Shown here piece by piece: positions 1 through 5,517 of a stretch of DNA of 20,068 bases (position 1 is its first letter; every line of letters starts with the position of its first letter). Under the pieces are notes generated by a model. The model was not told where the DNA came from. It worked only from the letters and a program-made list of their open reading frames with translations, and made no database searches. Source of the DNA: a virus; IMG/VR virus record IMGVR_UViG_3300025402_000077, positions 1 to 20,068 of that record. One strand, 5' to 3'. Position numbers and translations under genes: made by a program.

Positions 1-9
1 GGAAAAAAA

Positions 10-621
10 ATGATTATTGACGATACACCAACACAAGAGTTTAGAAAAATTGAACCAGGTAGCTATCTGGGCAGATGTTTTAGCATTATCGATTTAGGAC
101 ACCAGACGGTAAATTTTATCGAGAATGGTCAACCATCTGCAAAACAACAACACAAAGTAATGATTAGCTTTGAATTGTTTGGTGAAGATAGTAATGGCCC
201 ATTAGAAATTGATGGCAAACCATTGGTGATTAATAAGAAATATACCTTTTCAATGAATGAAGCGGCAAGATTGCGTTTAGACATTGAAAGCTGGAAAGGT
301 AAAAAGTTAGTTAAAGGTGTCGATTTGCCGTTTGATATGAAGGCTATGTTGGATAAATGGGCAATGGTGAATGTGGTACACAATCAATGGAATGGCAAAA
401 CATATGCCAATTTGGATGCTTTATCACAAGTACCATCTATGATTGTTAAGGCTGGATTCCCTAAAACCCATAACGAAATTGTTTTGTTTGATTTAAAGAA
501 ATACACCAAAGATTCTTTTGAGAAGTTGTGGCCGTGGGTACAAGACATTATTAAGAAATCAGCGGAATGGTCAAATAGCGTTGACCAAAATCCGATTGTT
601 GATGATGATGTTCCATTTTAG
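10..621 (+). CDS. SSB-like ssDNA-binding protein (phage replication/recombination)
   Basis: 203 residues. The C-terminus is acidic and ends in DDDVPF, closely matching the DDDIPF-type tip that bacterial single-stranded DNA-binding proteins use to recruit partner enzymes. The body is beta-rich and could hold an OB-like fold (residues ~10-140), but I do not see a canonical SSB sequence signature. The start has a GGA eight bases upstream and is the only good initiator at the window edge. Eight bases separate it from the next small gene, and a PD-(D/E)XK nuclease follows, which fits a phage recombination/replication module where an SSB would coat DNA processed by the nuclease. The role rests on the tail motif and the neighbourhood; it could instead be an unrelated phage protein with a similar acidic tail. 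Confidence 0.55.
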   Translation: MIIDDTPTQEFRKIEPGSYLGRCFSIIDLGHQTVNFIENGQPSAKQQHKVMISFELFGEDSNGPLEIDGKPLVINKKYTFSMNEAARLRLDIESWKGKKLVKGVDLPFDMKAMLDKWAMVNVVHNQWNGKTYANLDALSQVPSMIVKAGFPKTHNEIVLFDLKKYTKDSFEKLWPWVQDIIKKSAEWSNSVDQNPIVDDDVPF

Positions 622-629
622 GAGTTGAT

Positions 630-830
630 ATGAATACCGTATTTAACGAAGTAATTAACCAAAAAACAGAAACAAGAATTGTAGAATCTTACAATGTTGA
701 TGAAGAACGGGAATTGATTGCTATGACCCGTGATGGCTTGATTAGCGTTATTAATACGGTAATTCGGTCATGTGCGGATCAAGTAACAGACCCAGCAGAA
801 TATCAACGGATTTTGTTAATGCAACAATAA
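630..830 (+). CDS. small hypothetical phage protein
   Basis: 66 residues, mostly helical in character, with several acidic residues (VDEERELIAM) and a single cysteine. It starts eight bases after the SSB-like gene, with GGAG a few bases upstream (GGAGTTGATATG), so it is probably co-transcribed with it. I do not recognise the family. The position between an SSB-like protein and a nuclease hints at an accessory role in DNA metabolism, but nothing in the sequence shows an activity. Confidence 0.7.
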   Translation: MNTVFNEVINQKTETRIVESYNVDEERELIAMTRDGLISVINTVIRSCADQVTDPAEYQRILLMQQ

Positions 831-835
831 GTTTT

Positions 836-904
836 TGGGCGAAAGCAATGTTATTCAGCCTATAGCTATAGGAAGCGAACGGCTAAGAGATTGTGAGTAG
901 CCCA
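836..904 (+). other. intergenic foldable element with perfect 14-bp palindrome
   Basis: This spacer before the nuclease gene contains nested complementary segments: TGGGC (836-840) with GCCCA (900-904), GCAAT (845-849) with ATTGT (890-894, one G-U pair), AGCC (857-860) with GGCT (881-884), and around the centre the perfect palindrome CCTATAGCTATAGG (859-872). Together they could make one long imperfect hairpin or a small structured RNA. No T-run follows, so it is not an obvious terminator. It may be a 5' leader structure controlling the nuclease, a dyad bound by a protein, or an RNA processing site. No covariation evidence is available. Confidence 0.4.
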
Positions 905-925
905 CCTTAAATTTCGGGGGAATAT

Positions 926-1687
926 ATGATAGTAAAAGACAATAATGCAGAATCAGGCCATTGGTACGAAACCAACGGTACACCAGCCTATCGCATAATT
1001 GGTGCTAATGGGGTTGAACGCAATACAACTTTGCGGGATGCAAAAAAACTAAACTTAGTACCGTCAGTAACCACAATCATCCAGCAGATAGATCGCCCTG
1101 GATTAACTCGGTGGAAAAACGAACAGTTATTGCTATCCGCTTTAACTTTGCCCAGATTTCCTAATGAATCGGAATCTGATTGGCTTACCCGTGTTATGCA
1201 AGATTCGCGAGAAACCAGCAAACAAGCCGCAGAACGGGGTACAAATATTCACGGCATCATAGAATCATTTATGGAAGGTGTTTATCTTCCACAAGTACCT
1301 TTGTATTGCTTTGAAGTAGAAAAGGCTTTACAAGACCATTTTAGTGCTTGTGCATGGCTTCCAGAACATAGTTTTGGCAATGATAAGTTTGGCGGCAAAG
1401 TGGATTTACACGCCAAGCCATATGTCGGCTTTAACGGGGCGGTCTGTGATGTAAAAACCACAGAAAAAGACCTAGATAAAGTTGATGTAATGTTTGACCA
1501 CCAGATGCAACTGGCGGCCTACAGACAGGGTTTAAAGATGCCCAATGCAGATTGCGCCATTCTGTATGTAAATGCCAAACAAAATAAGGTTAAACTAATC
1601 CCTATAGACCCATCCGACTTGGATTTGGGATGGGAATGTTTTGTCCGATTACTTGAGTTTTACCGTATTCGCAACAAACTAATCTAA
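926..1687 (+). CDS. PD-(D/E)XK (RecB/Cas4-like) exonuclease
   Basis: 253 residues with the ordered motifs of the RecB-like branch of PD-(D/E)XK nucleases: GTNIH around residues 105-109 (the G-x-x-x-H motif before the catalytic core), GGKVD with Asp160, DVKTT with Asp175 and Lys177 (the metal-binding D and catalytic D-x-K), and QLAAY with Gln195 and Tyr199 (motif QxxxY). I see no four-cysteine Fe-S cluster as in true Cas4, so a phage recombination exonuclease is the better reading. It would resect DNA ends for homologous recombination or genome processing, working with the upstream SSB-like protein. The start follows a purine-rich CGGGGGAAT at a good distance. Closest alternatives are a Cas4-like nuclease of unknown role or a DNA-degrading takeover enzyme. 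Confidence 0.85.
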   Translation: MIVKDNNAESGHWYETNGTPAYRIIGANGVERNTTLRDAKKLNLVPSVTTIIQQIDRPGLTRWKNEQLLLSALTLPRFPNESESDWLTRVMQDSRETSKQAAERGTNIHGIIESFMEGVYLPQVPLYCFEVEKALQDHFSACAWLPEHSFGNDKFGGKVDLHAKPYVGFNGAVCDVKTTEKDLDKVDVMFDHQMQLAAYRQGLKMPNADCAILYVNAKQNKVKLIPIDPSDLDLGWECFVRLLEFYRIRNKLI

Positions 1688-1691
1688 TCAC

Positions 1692-1747
1692 GGTGGCGGT
1701 TGTCTGGATTCCCCCGATCCTTCACGGGATGATCGCCACCACCTTTT
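1692..1747 (+). terminator. hairpin after the nuclease gene, possible terminator
   Basis: GGTGGCG (1692-1698) pairs with CGCCACC (1734-1740), and inside it ATCC (1717-1720) can pair with GGAT (1727-1730). The outer stem is G/C-rich and starts five bases after the nuclease stop codon. Only a short TTTT follows (1744-1747), after ACC, so it is a weak intrinsic terminator or an mRNA-stabilising 3' hairpin. The position suits the end of the replication/recombination transcript. Confidence 0.5.
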
Positions 1748-1763
1748 ACCTATAAGCATCAAA

Positions 1764-1880
1764 AATGTATAAACATTGCTACCTATATGTATAAATTGTG
1801 TAATTAACTATACATTTATTTAAATACTGTATATCCATACATTAGGGTTTCTCCTAGTATTATATTGTTTTGTAATACAT
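1764..1880 (+). promoter_or_regulatory. AT-rich regulatory block with repeated ATGTATA heptamers
   Basis: ATGTATAAA occurs at 1765-1773 and again at 1787-1795; its core returns inverted as TATACAT at 1809-1815. The three copies begin exactly 22 bases apart, about two helical turns. Near matches lie at 1828-1834 (TGTATAT), 1836-1842 (CATACAT) and 1874-1880 (AATACAT). The first copy also sits in a 14-bp dyad, AATGT-4-ACATT (1764-1777). A weak promoter-like pair is TTGTGT (1796-1801) and TTTAAA (1819-1824). This is the only long spacer on the plus strand, so it could be an operator/promoter region or an iteron-like replication site. The AT-rich background lowers certainty. Confidence 0.4.
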
Positions 1881-1891
1881 TAATCTGTGGT

Positions 1892-1924
1892 TACTCCATC
1901 GGGGGATGGTACTAAAAAGGAGTA
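1892..1924 (+). promoter_or_regulatory. leader that can mask its own ribosome binding site
   Basis: Just upstream of the gene at 1931, TACTCC (1892-1897) is complementary to GGAGTA (1919-1924), which contains the Shine-Dalgarno sequence. A competing hairpin, CCATC (1896-1900) with GATGG (1905-1909) and a GGGG loop, uses part of the same anti-SD strand. The two foldings are mutually exclusive, which would allow switching between open and closed translation. The stems are short, so this is a suggestion from base complementarity only. Confidence 0.35.
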
Positions 1925-1930
1925 GTAAAA

Positions 1931-2161
1931 ATGCAAAATCAAGACATCAAAATGTTTGGCACAACAACAAATAGTTTGGAAGGTTTTTTTGATCGTGCTT
2001 ACAACATCAACATGACATTGGCTGGTATGCTTTCTGATGCACAAGAAATGATTTCAATGGGCCATACTGAAAAAGCAAATCAAATTTTAAATTCTGTAAA
2101 ACATTATTTTTTTGAATATACAGATACACGCAATGAAGTTGTTGCAAAAAAATTAGATTAA
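1931..2161 (+). CDS. small hypothetical phage protein
   Basis: 76 residues, helix-rich, with no membrane segment or cysteine motif. It has a strong ribosome binding site (AAAGGAG) seven bases before the ATG. It stands alone, with its own upstream regulatory-looking region and a hairpin directly after its stop codon, so it is probably a separately controlled single-gene unit. That isolation is typical of small phage regulators or host-takeover proteins, but I see no helix-turn-helix and do not recognise the family. Confidence 0.75.
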   Translation: MQNQDIKMFGTTTNSLEGFFDRAYNINMTLAGMLSDAQEMISMGHTEKANQILNSVKHYFFEYTDTRNEVVAKKLD

Positions 2162-2168
2162 TTAATCA

Positions 2169-2190
2169 CCCCTACGGGGGCATCTTTTTA
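2169..2190 (+). terminator. intrinsic terminator-like hairpin
   Basis: CCCC (2169-2172), loop TAC, GGGG (2176-2179), then GCATC and a TTTTT run (2185-2189). It begins seven bases after the stop codon of the small gene at 1931-2161. The stem is short but pure G/C and the T-run is present, so this is the best intrinsic terminator candidate in the window. Confidence 0.6.
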
Positions 2191-2201
2191 GGCGAATCAA
2201 A

Positions 2202-2282
2202 ATGAAACAAAAACTTATTGACTGGATTGGAGTAATCATTCTTGGCGTAATTCTTGGCGTTATGTTTGGATGGGGATTTTGA
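2202..2282 (+). CDS. 26-residue single-pass membrane micro-protein
   Basis: Reads MKQKLIDW followed by a hydrophobic stretch rich in Ile, Val, Leu and Gly to the end (residues ~8-26), so nearly the whole peptide is one transmembrane helix with a positively charged N-terminus. The stop codon overlaps the ATG of the next tiny gene (TGATG). Its ribosome binding site is weak. It heads a run of overlapping small genes; the function is unknown. Possible roles are a membrane-acting takeover or superinfection-related peptide, but that is speculation. A gene this short could be spurious; the clean overlap and coherent helix argue for it. Confidence 0.5.
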   Translation: MKQKLIDWIGVIILGVILGVMFGWGF

Positions 2283-2359
2283 TGAGAGTGCCGCCAGTAA
2301 TGCCAGCATATCCATCTTATCCATCCCATAACAAACAACCACCAAAGGATCGCAAATGA
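2282..2359 (+). CDS. 25-residue proline-rich micro-protein
   Basis: Short open frame with seven prolines and a YPSYPSH repeat, followed by a basic end (KDRK). Its start overlaps the stop of the membrane micro-protein, and its stop overlaps the start of the next gene in an ATGA. The main support is this perfect chaining at both ends; there is no recognisable domain. It could be a translated linker that mainly couples translation between neighbours. Confidence 0.4.
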   Translation: MRVPPVMPAYPSYPSHNKQPPKDRK

Positions 2360-2592
2360 GAAAAGGTGTCCAAAGCCTTTTTAATGAGAAATGCCCTTGT
2401 GATGATTGCCGATATAAAGAAGATTGCAAAAAGAATGATTGGGCTTGCACTCATTTTCTTCGCTATATTGTTAGCGGGTCATGTTACTTGGATGTTGACC
2501 GTAATCCTACTCGTAGTCTATTTGTAAAAATATTTAAGGATGAGGATTTAGACCTACGCAAAATTGTTGATGGACAGGAAGAATTATTATGA
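2356..2592 (+). CDS. cysteine-rich putative zinc-binding small protein
   Basis: 78 residues. Cysteines at about 13, 15, 18, 24, 31 and 43 are crowded into the first half (CPCDDC, then YKEDC and DWACTHF), a spacing that could hold a metal ion, probably zinc. A C-terminal part with PTRSLF and an acidic KDEDLD follows. Small phage and mobile-element proteins with this cysteine layout followed by a P-T-R motif are common in my experience, but their role is not established. ATGA overlaps on both sides indicate translational coupling. An Fe-S or disulfide role is less likely but possible. Confidence 0.65.
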   Translation: MRKGVQSLFNEKCPCDDCRYKEDCKKNDWACTHFLRYIVSGSCYLDVDRNPTRSLFVKIFKDEDLDLRKIVDGQEELL

Positions 2593-2801
2593 CTTGGAAT
2601 TTAAGGTTAGTGCATTTAGATGATCCCGATTTACCTGGTGAACCATATATTGAAGTGCGAGAAGTTTATTACGATTCAATGGGTAAACCAATGGGCCATA
2701 CCACCGCAACTGTAGGCGGTGAAACGATTGATGAGTTAAAGCAATATTGCCAATGGATATTGGAATCATTAAACAAACCAATTTTGAAATTTAAGGATTG
2801 A
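2589..2801 (+). CDS. small conserved-looking phage protein, unknown function
   Basis: 70 residues with a beta-rich first half (PYIEVREVYYDSMGKP) and a helical end (DELKQYCQWILESLNK). The first half resembles a common short phage protein family whose members carry an IREVYYD-like strand followed by a G-K-P turn; the function of that family is unknown to me. It overlaps the preceding gene by ATGA and ends one base before the next start, so it belongs to the same operon. Confidence 0.7.
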   Translation: MTWNLRLVHLDDPDLPGEPYIEVREVYYDSMGKPMGHTTATVGGETIDELKQYCQWILESLNKPILKFKD

Positions 2802-2802
2802 T

Positions 2803-3030
2803 ATGAATAATGAACCAGTAGCGTGGAGAAGCAAAGATAATGATGGATATTGGAGTATTTATCAAGCACCAGTAGAAGGTGCAGAACCACTCTACACCCA
2901 TCCAGCAAAGACATTACCTGATGGAATTGATTTACTTGAAAAGTATGCCAATAAACTTGAAGATGAAAGACCTAATAAAGGTTTATCTGATGTTGTTTAT
3001 GAATGTGTTGCAATACTAAGAAAGGCATAA
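2803..3030 (+). CDS. phage protein with PVAWR...PLYTHPA module
   Basis: 75 residues. The N-terminal half holds EPVAWR and EPLYTHPA, a short module often seen in small phage proteins of enterobacteria and relatives, where it is usually fused to variable tails and has no assigned role. The C-terminal half is helical (GIDLLEKYANKLEDE). The start has GGAT within a plausible ribosome binding distance and lies one base after the previous stop. Confidence 0.7.
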   Translation: MNNEPVAWRSKDNDGYWSIYQAPVEGAEPLYTHPAKTLPDGIDLLEKYANKLEDERPNKGLSDVVYECVAILRKA

Positions 3031-3034
3031 TGAA

Positions 3035-3202
3035 ATGACTACATTTACTACAGAAGATCGGCAAGATATTCAAACATTGTTATTTGAAAACGCAAACAAA
3101 ATTGTAGAGTTGCAAGAAAAAGTAAAATTTTTAGAAACCAAAAATAAATGGCTTATGCAACAAGTTGAGCAACTCGAAATTCAATTATGGGGGTCACGAT
3201 GA
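3035..3202 (+). CDS. 55-residue coiled-coil small protein
   Basis: Starts MTTFTTEDRQ and runs as a predicted single long helix with heptad-like Leu/Ile/Val spacing (IVELQEKVKFLE, MQQVEQLEIQL), so a coiled coil is likely. Stop and next start overlap as ATGA. It begins four bases after the preceding stop. Function is unknown. The pairing of a coiled-coil peptide with the following membrane peptide resembles two-part membrane systems, but no direct evidence supports a complex. Confidence 0.6.
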   Translation: MTTFTTEDRQDIQTLLFENANKIVELQEKVKFLETKNKWLMQQVEQLEIQLWGSR

Positions 3203-3294
3203 ATATATTTTTTTCTTTAATGGTATTAACTGGTATTTTTACTTGGATTGCAATTTTTTTAATGATTGGCCTAATATGGATTGAATCAAAATGA
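3199..3294 (+). CDS. 31-residue single-pass membrane micro-protein
   Basis: Almost entirely hydrophobic (FFSLMVLTGIFTWIAIFL) with a short WIESK tail, so it is one transmembrane helix with an N-terminus of only a few residues. It overlaps both the preceding coiled-coil gene and the following gene through ATGA. This is the second membrane micro-protein in the same operon. Unknown function; a holin- or antiholin-like or superinfection-exclusion role can be imagined but is not shown. Confidence 0.55.
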   Translation: MNIFFSLMVLTGIFTWIAIFLMIGLIWIESK

Positions 3295-3644
3295 TTCCAG
3301 AAGATAAGAAAGAAAAAGTTAGAAATATTATAAAAAGTGATCCAGATAGCTACCGTTTAGACTTTGGCGATTGGGTAGAAAGTAATTGGCATATATTAGT
3401 AGCGTTCTTTAATGAAGCCAATAAAATCTGGGATTTGGGTATTAGGCATCATTCAGCACGGGATTTATGTGTTTTTTTGCGGCATCAATCCAAAATTGAA
3501 GAAGCAGAGCAACGATCAAGAATCAACCCAAATGGCTTTAAAATTAGCAATAACGCATCACCGTATTTAGCTAGACTATATTTAACCATCAAACCAGAAA
3601 GGGATGGATTATTTGAATTAAAAGAGTTAAAGGCAAGTCAATGA
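3291..3644 (+). CDS. conserved phage protein of unknown function
   Basis: 117 residues. Recognisable elements are a Trp-rich helix (ESNWHILVAFFNEANKIW), HHSARDLCVFLRHQSKIEEA, and FKISNNASPYLARLY near residues 80-95. This combination (a Y/HSAR segment followed by F-K-I-x-N-x-x-x-P-Y-L-A-R) matches a widespread phage family that I know only as hypothetical, often found near replication or regulatory genes. It may bind nucleic acid, since the SAR and RH segments are basic and helical, but this is a guess. ATGA overlaps tie it to both neighbours. Confidence 0.75.
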   Translation: MIPEDKKEKVRNIIKSDPDSYRLDFGDWVESNWHILVAFFNEANKIWDLGIRHHSARDLCVFLRHQSKIEEAEQRSRINPNGFKISNNASPYLARLYLTIKPERDGLFELKELKASQ

Positions 3645-3859
3645 AAGGTAAAAACATGAATGATTACATTTGGACAGTTAGCGGTACTGATATTACTCAA
3701 AGGTGGCGACAAAATGGCTGGATTCCACCATCAGAATTACCTGAGTACCAAAAGAAATGGAAGTTTTATCAAGAGTTGCCCTTGCGTAAACTTGATGATA
3801 AAGCCAAAGAAGAATACGAAATGGTGCTTAAAAAAGCAAAAGTATCTAGGATTCGTTAA
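3641..3859 (+). CDS. small hypothetical protein, last gene of plus-strand operon
   Basis: 72 residues from the ATG at 3641, which overlaps the preceding stop (ATGA). A second ATG at 3656 has AAAGG upstream at good spacing and gives a 67-residue protein beginning MNDYIWTVSG, so it may be the real start. The protein has a WRQNGWIPPSE segment and a lysine-rich helical C-terminus. The stop lies inside the convergent endolysin gene, with 14 nt of tail-to-tail overlap. Function is not recognised. Confidence 0.65.
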   Translation: MKGKNMNDYIWTVSGTDITQRWRQNGWIPPSELPEYQKKWKFYQELPLRKLDDKAKEEYEMVLKKAKVSRIR

Positions 3860-4388
3860 GCATTTCTAATGCGGCTTTACGGACTGTTTCAACCCTTGCT
3901 AACCAGCCTTTACCAAATGTAGGGAAAGTTGGCAGTCCTTCATAAAACCTTATTTTTGCATCGCTAAATTTATTAATTAAATCGGCTGGATCAACTTGTT
4001 TAAGCAACTCCATCGTTTTTGGGCCAACTACGCCATCTGGTACGCAACCAATGGCAGATTGCAAGGTCTTTACGCAACGCCCAGGGCCAGCATTGATAGC
4101 AAAATCTAGGCATAAATAATCAATACCTTTACTTAGCACTTGACCGTACACGGGATTCCAGTATTTTTGCTGATAAAACGGGGCTACTTTTTCTGGTGTC
4201 AAAGCCTTCATGTCGGCAGTTGATACTTTATGCCCTACAAATTCTTCCCATGCTTTCTGGGTAACGCCTAAGTTGGTACAACCTTGTCTGCCATCATCTA
4301 AATGATTGCCAGGGTCTTTAGGGTTATCAGTAAAGCCACCTTCTGACTTTAATACCAACTCTAGGCTTTTTTCAAAGTTATTGATCAT
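3846..4388 (-). CDS. endolysin, GH108 N-acetylmuramidase-like with peptidoglycan-binding domain
   Basis: 180 residues, the usual length for this family. Near the N-terminus, SEGGF carries Glu16, the expected catalytic glutamate of glycosyl hydrolase family 108; DPGN and TNLGVTQ complete the family signature. From about residue 85 the segment YWNPVYGQ...LCLDFAINAGPG...GVVGPKT matches the peptidoglycan-binding domain that normally follows. It would cut the glycan strands of host murein. No N-terminal signal or SAR helix is visible, so it probably needs a holin to reach the wall. Its start overlaps the i-spanin gene by 11 nt, making it the last gene of the lysis cassette. Confidence 0.92.
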   Translation of the reverse strand: MINNFEKSLELVLKSEGGFTDNPKDPGNHLDDGRQGCTNLGVTQKAWEEFVGHKVSTADMKALTPEKVAPFYQQKYWNPVYGQVLSKGIDYLCLDFAINAGPGRCVKTLQSAIGCVPDGVVGPKTMELLKQVDPADLINKFSDAKIRFYEGLPTFPTFGKGWLARVETVRKAALEMLNES

Positions 4389-4824
4389 TTGCTATACCTA
4401 CTTGTTCTGTCAGCCATTTTTGTAATTCCACCAACATTAAGGTTGTTTGACTGCATTGGTAAGCAAGTTGATTGTAGGCGGCACTTGCATTAGCGATGCT
4501 GGCGGTTGTGGAAAGGGGGCTTGCGGTACTGCTACTGGGCTGGCGCACCCCATTAGAGTAATACTGGCGCAATAAACTAAGTTTCGCATCATATTCATCT
4601 TGAATACCTTTCGTTACTATTTCGTGTTGTTTTTTGACTGCTTCGTTGTGTGCTTCTTGTGCTTTGGCGGCTTGTTCGATTTGTATTTGGTAATTAGAAA
4701 AACGCAAATGTTCCACATAAAAACCAGCCCCAAACCCACCAAGTAAAAGACCAATATATATGTAAATTTGGACACTAGAACCACCCATAAATTCAGTCGC
4801 TAGACTTAATAGATTTTTAAACAT
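4378..4824 (-). CDS. Rz: i-spanin (Rz-like) lysis protein
   Basis: 148 residues with one N-terminal membrane segment (IYIYIGLLLGGFGAGF, about residues 20-38), a long charged helical region suited to a coiled coil in the periplasm (residues ~45-90), a Ser/Thr/Ala-rich linker, and a C-terminal helix with CSQTTLMLVELQKWLTEQ. That architecture and the final motif are typical of Rz-type inner membrane spanins, which with an outer membrane lipoprotein fuse the two membranes in the last step of Gram-negative lysis. Its start overlaps the holin candidate (TAATG). A second gene in the +1 frame is fully inside it. Confidence 0.82.
   Translation of the reverse strand: MFKNLLSLATEFMGGSSVQIYIYIGLLLGGFGAGFYVEHLRFSNYQIQIEQAAKAQEAHNEAVKKQHEIVTKGIQDEYDAKLSLLRQYYSNGVRQPSSSTASPLSTTASIANASAAYNQLAYQCSQTTLMLVELQKWLTEQVGIANDQ
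4437..4598 (-). CDS. Rz1: embedded o-spanin lipoprotein (Rz1-like)
   Basis: 53 residues in the +1 frame, entirely inside the i-spanin gene. It begins MNMMRNLVYCASITLMGCAS: a short basic/hydrophobic signal peptide followed by the lipobox L-M-G-C with Cys18 as the lipidated residue. The mature part is rich in proline and hydrophobics (PVAVPQAPFPQPPAS), the hallmark of Rz1 proteins. AAAGG lies eight bases before the ATG. The mature protein would sit in the inner leaflet of the outer membrane and bind the i-spanin C-terminus. Embedded architecture is known from lambda. It is too short for routine gene callers, so it is easily missed. Confidence 0.88.
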   Translation of the reverse strand: MNMMRNLVYCASITLMGCASPVAVPQAPFPQPPASLMQVPPTINLLTNAVKQP

Positions 4825-5060
4825 TATTGTCCTTCTGGTTCTGCGCCAGCAAGCTGTTTACCAGCAACACTAGCCGCACCAGAGCCAGACACAATGCCTA
4901 ATGCGCCAGCCAATTCGGTAAGGCTAATCTCTTTTCCAGCATATATTAAATATATAGCCGCACCGCCAACAAGTAAAAAGCCAAGCATCCAAGCCATTCT
5001 AGCAATACAGAAAGTTTGATTATCTTTTCCAGTCAAAATGTGCGTTAATATTTTGTTCAT
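4824..5060 (-). CDS. putative holin
   Basis: 78 residues. A clear membrane helix spans about residues 22-42 (MAWMLGFLLVGGAAIYLIYA), followed by a weaker hydrophobic segment rich in Ala/Gly/Ser (LAGALGIVSGSGAASVAG, about 50-67) that may be a second helix. The C-terminus is acidic and short (AEPEGQ). Small size, one or two membrane helices, and position directly before the spanins and endolysin support a holin, which times lysis by opening the inner membrane. The two neighbouring membrane proteins are rival candidates. Confidence 0.6.
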   Translation of the reverse strand: MNKILTHILTGKDNQTFCIARMAWMLGFLLVGGAAIYLIYAGKEISLTELAGALGIVSGSGAASVAGKQLAGAEPEGQ

Positions 5061-5516
5061 TTATATTACTCCCAATACAAACTTTAACCATAATGTTACT
5101 ATTAATGCGGCCACAAAACACCACATTTGCACCCGCCTAATTTCTTTTAAATCATGTTGAAATTCTTGATTTTCTTTTCTTTCAAGATTTTCAATATCTA
5201 ATTTAATTCTCAATACTGCATCCCATTCTTTTGCGCCATATTTTTTAACAAAATCTATTTTAAGTTTTGCTTCTTCCTCAGAAATTTGCTTTTTGCGCTT
5301 CCATTCATCTAAGGCTTTAATTAATGCCTTTTCTTTCTTTAATTCATTTTCCCTACGCAATCTAATGCGTTCTTGAGCCTTTCTATTAGCCAAGTCAACG
5401 CCATCTTGCTGTATGCCTTCAATGCTTTTAGATAGCCCATGCGTAGCCTTTCTGGTCGAATCTAATGATCCGCTTAATGCTTTAATGCCCTGTTCAATAC
5501 CAAGATGATCTGACAC
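5061..5516 (-). CDS. coiled-coil protein with C-terminal membrane anchor, lysis region
   Basis: 151 residues. An N-terminal soluble part with SLDSTRKATHGLSKSIEGI is followed by a very long, highly charged helix (residues ~40-128, rich in Lys, Glu and Arg) and a C-terminal transmembrane segment (VAALIVTLWLKFVLGVI). It would be tail-anchored in the inner membrane with a long cytoplasmic coiled coil. It is adjacent to the holin candidate without a gap. It may be an accessory lysis factor, antiholin or a membrane tether; the family is not recognised. Confidence 0.6.
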   Translation of the reverse strand: MSDHLGIEQGIKALSGSLDSTRKATHGLSKSIEGIQQDGVDLANRKAQERIRLRRENELKKEKALIKALDEWKRKKQISEEEAKLKIDFVKKYGAKEWDAVLRIKLDIENLERKENQEFQHDLKEIRRVQMWCFVAALIVTLWLKFVLGVI

Positions 5517-5517
5517 A

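Noticed and set aside
129-383. Reading frame of 84 codons on the minus strand opposite the SSB-like gene.
   Set aside because: It is antisense to a better supported gene and has no ribosome binding site or recognisable protein features.
926-1687. Cas4 adaptation nuclease of a CRISPR system.
   Set aside because: No four-cysteine Fe-S cluster is visible and no cas genes or arrays are nearby; a phage recombination exonuclease fits better.
3825-3838. TGCTT-AAAA-AAGCA hairpin as a bidirectional terminator at the gene convergence.
   Set aside because: The stem is only 5 bp and AT-rich, with no T-run after it on either strand.
3860-3872. GCATT-TCT-AATGC hairpin near the endolysin stop as a terminator.
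   Set aside because: It lies inside the endolysin coding end and is not followed by a T-run; likely chance.
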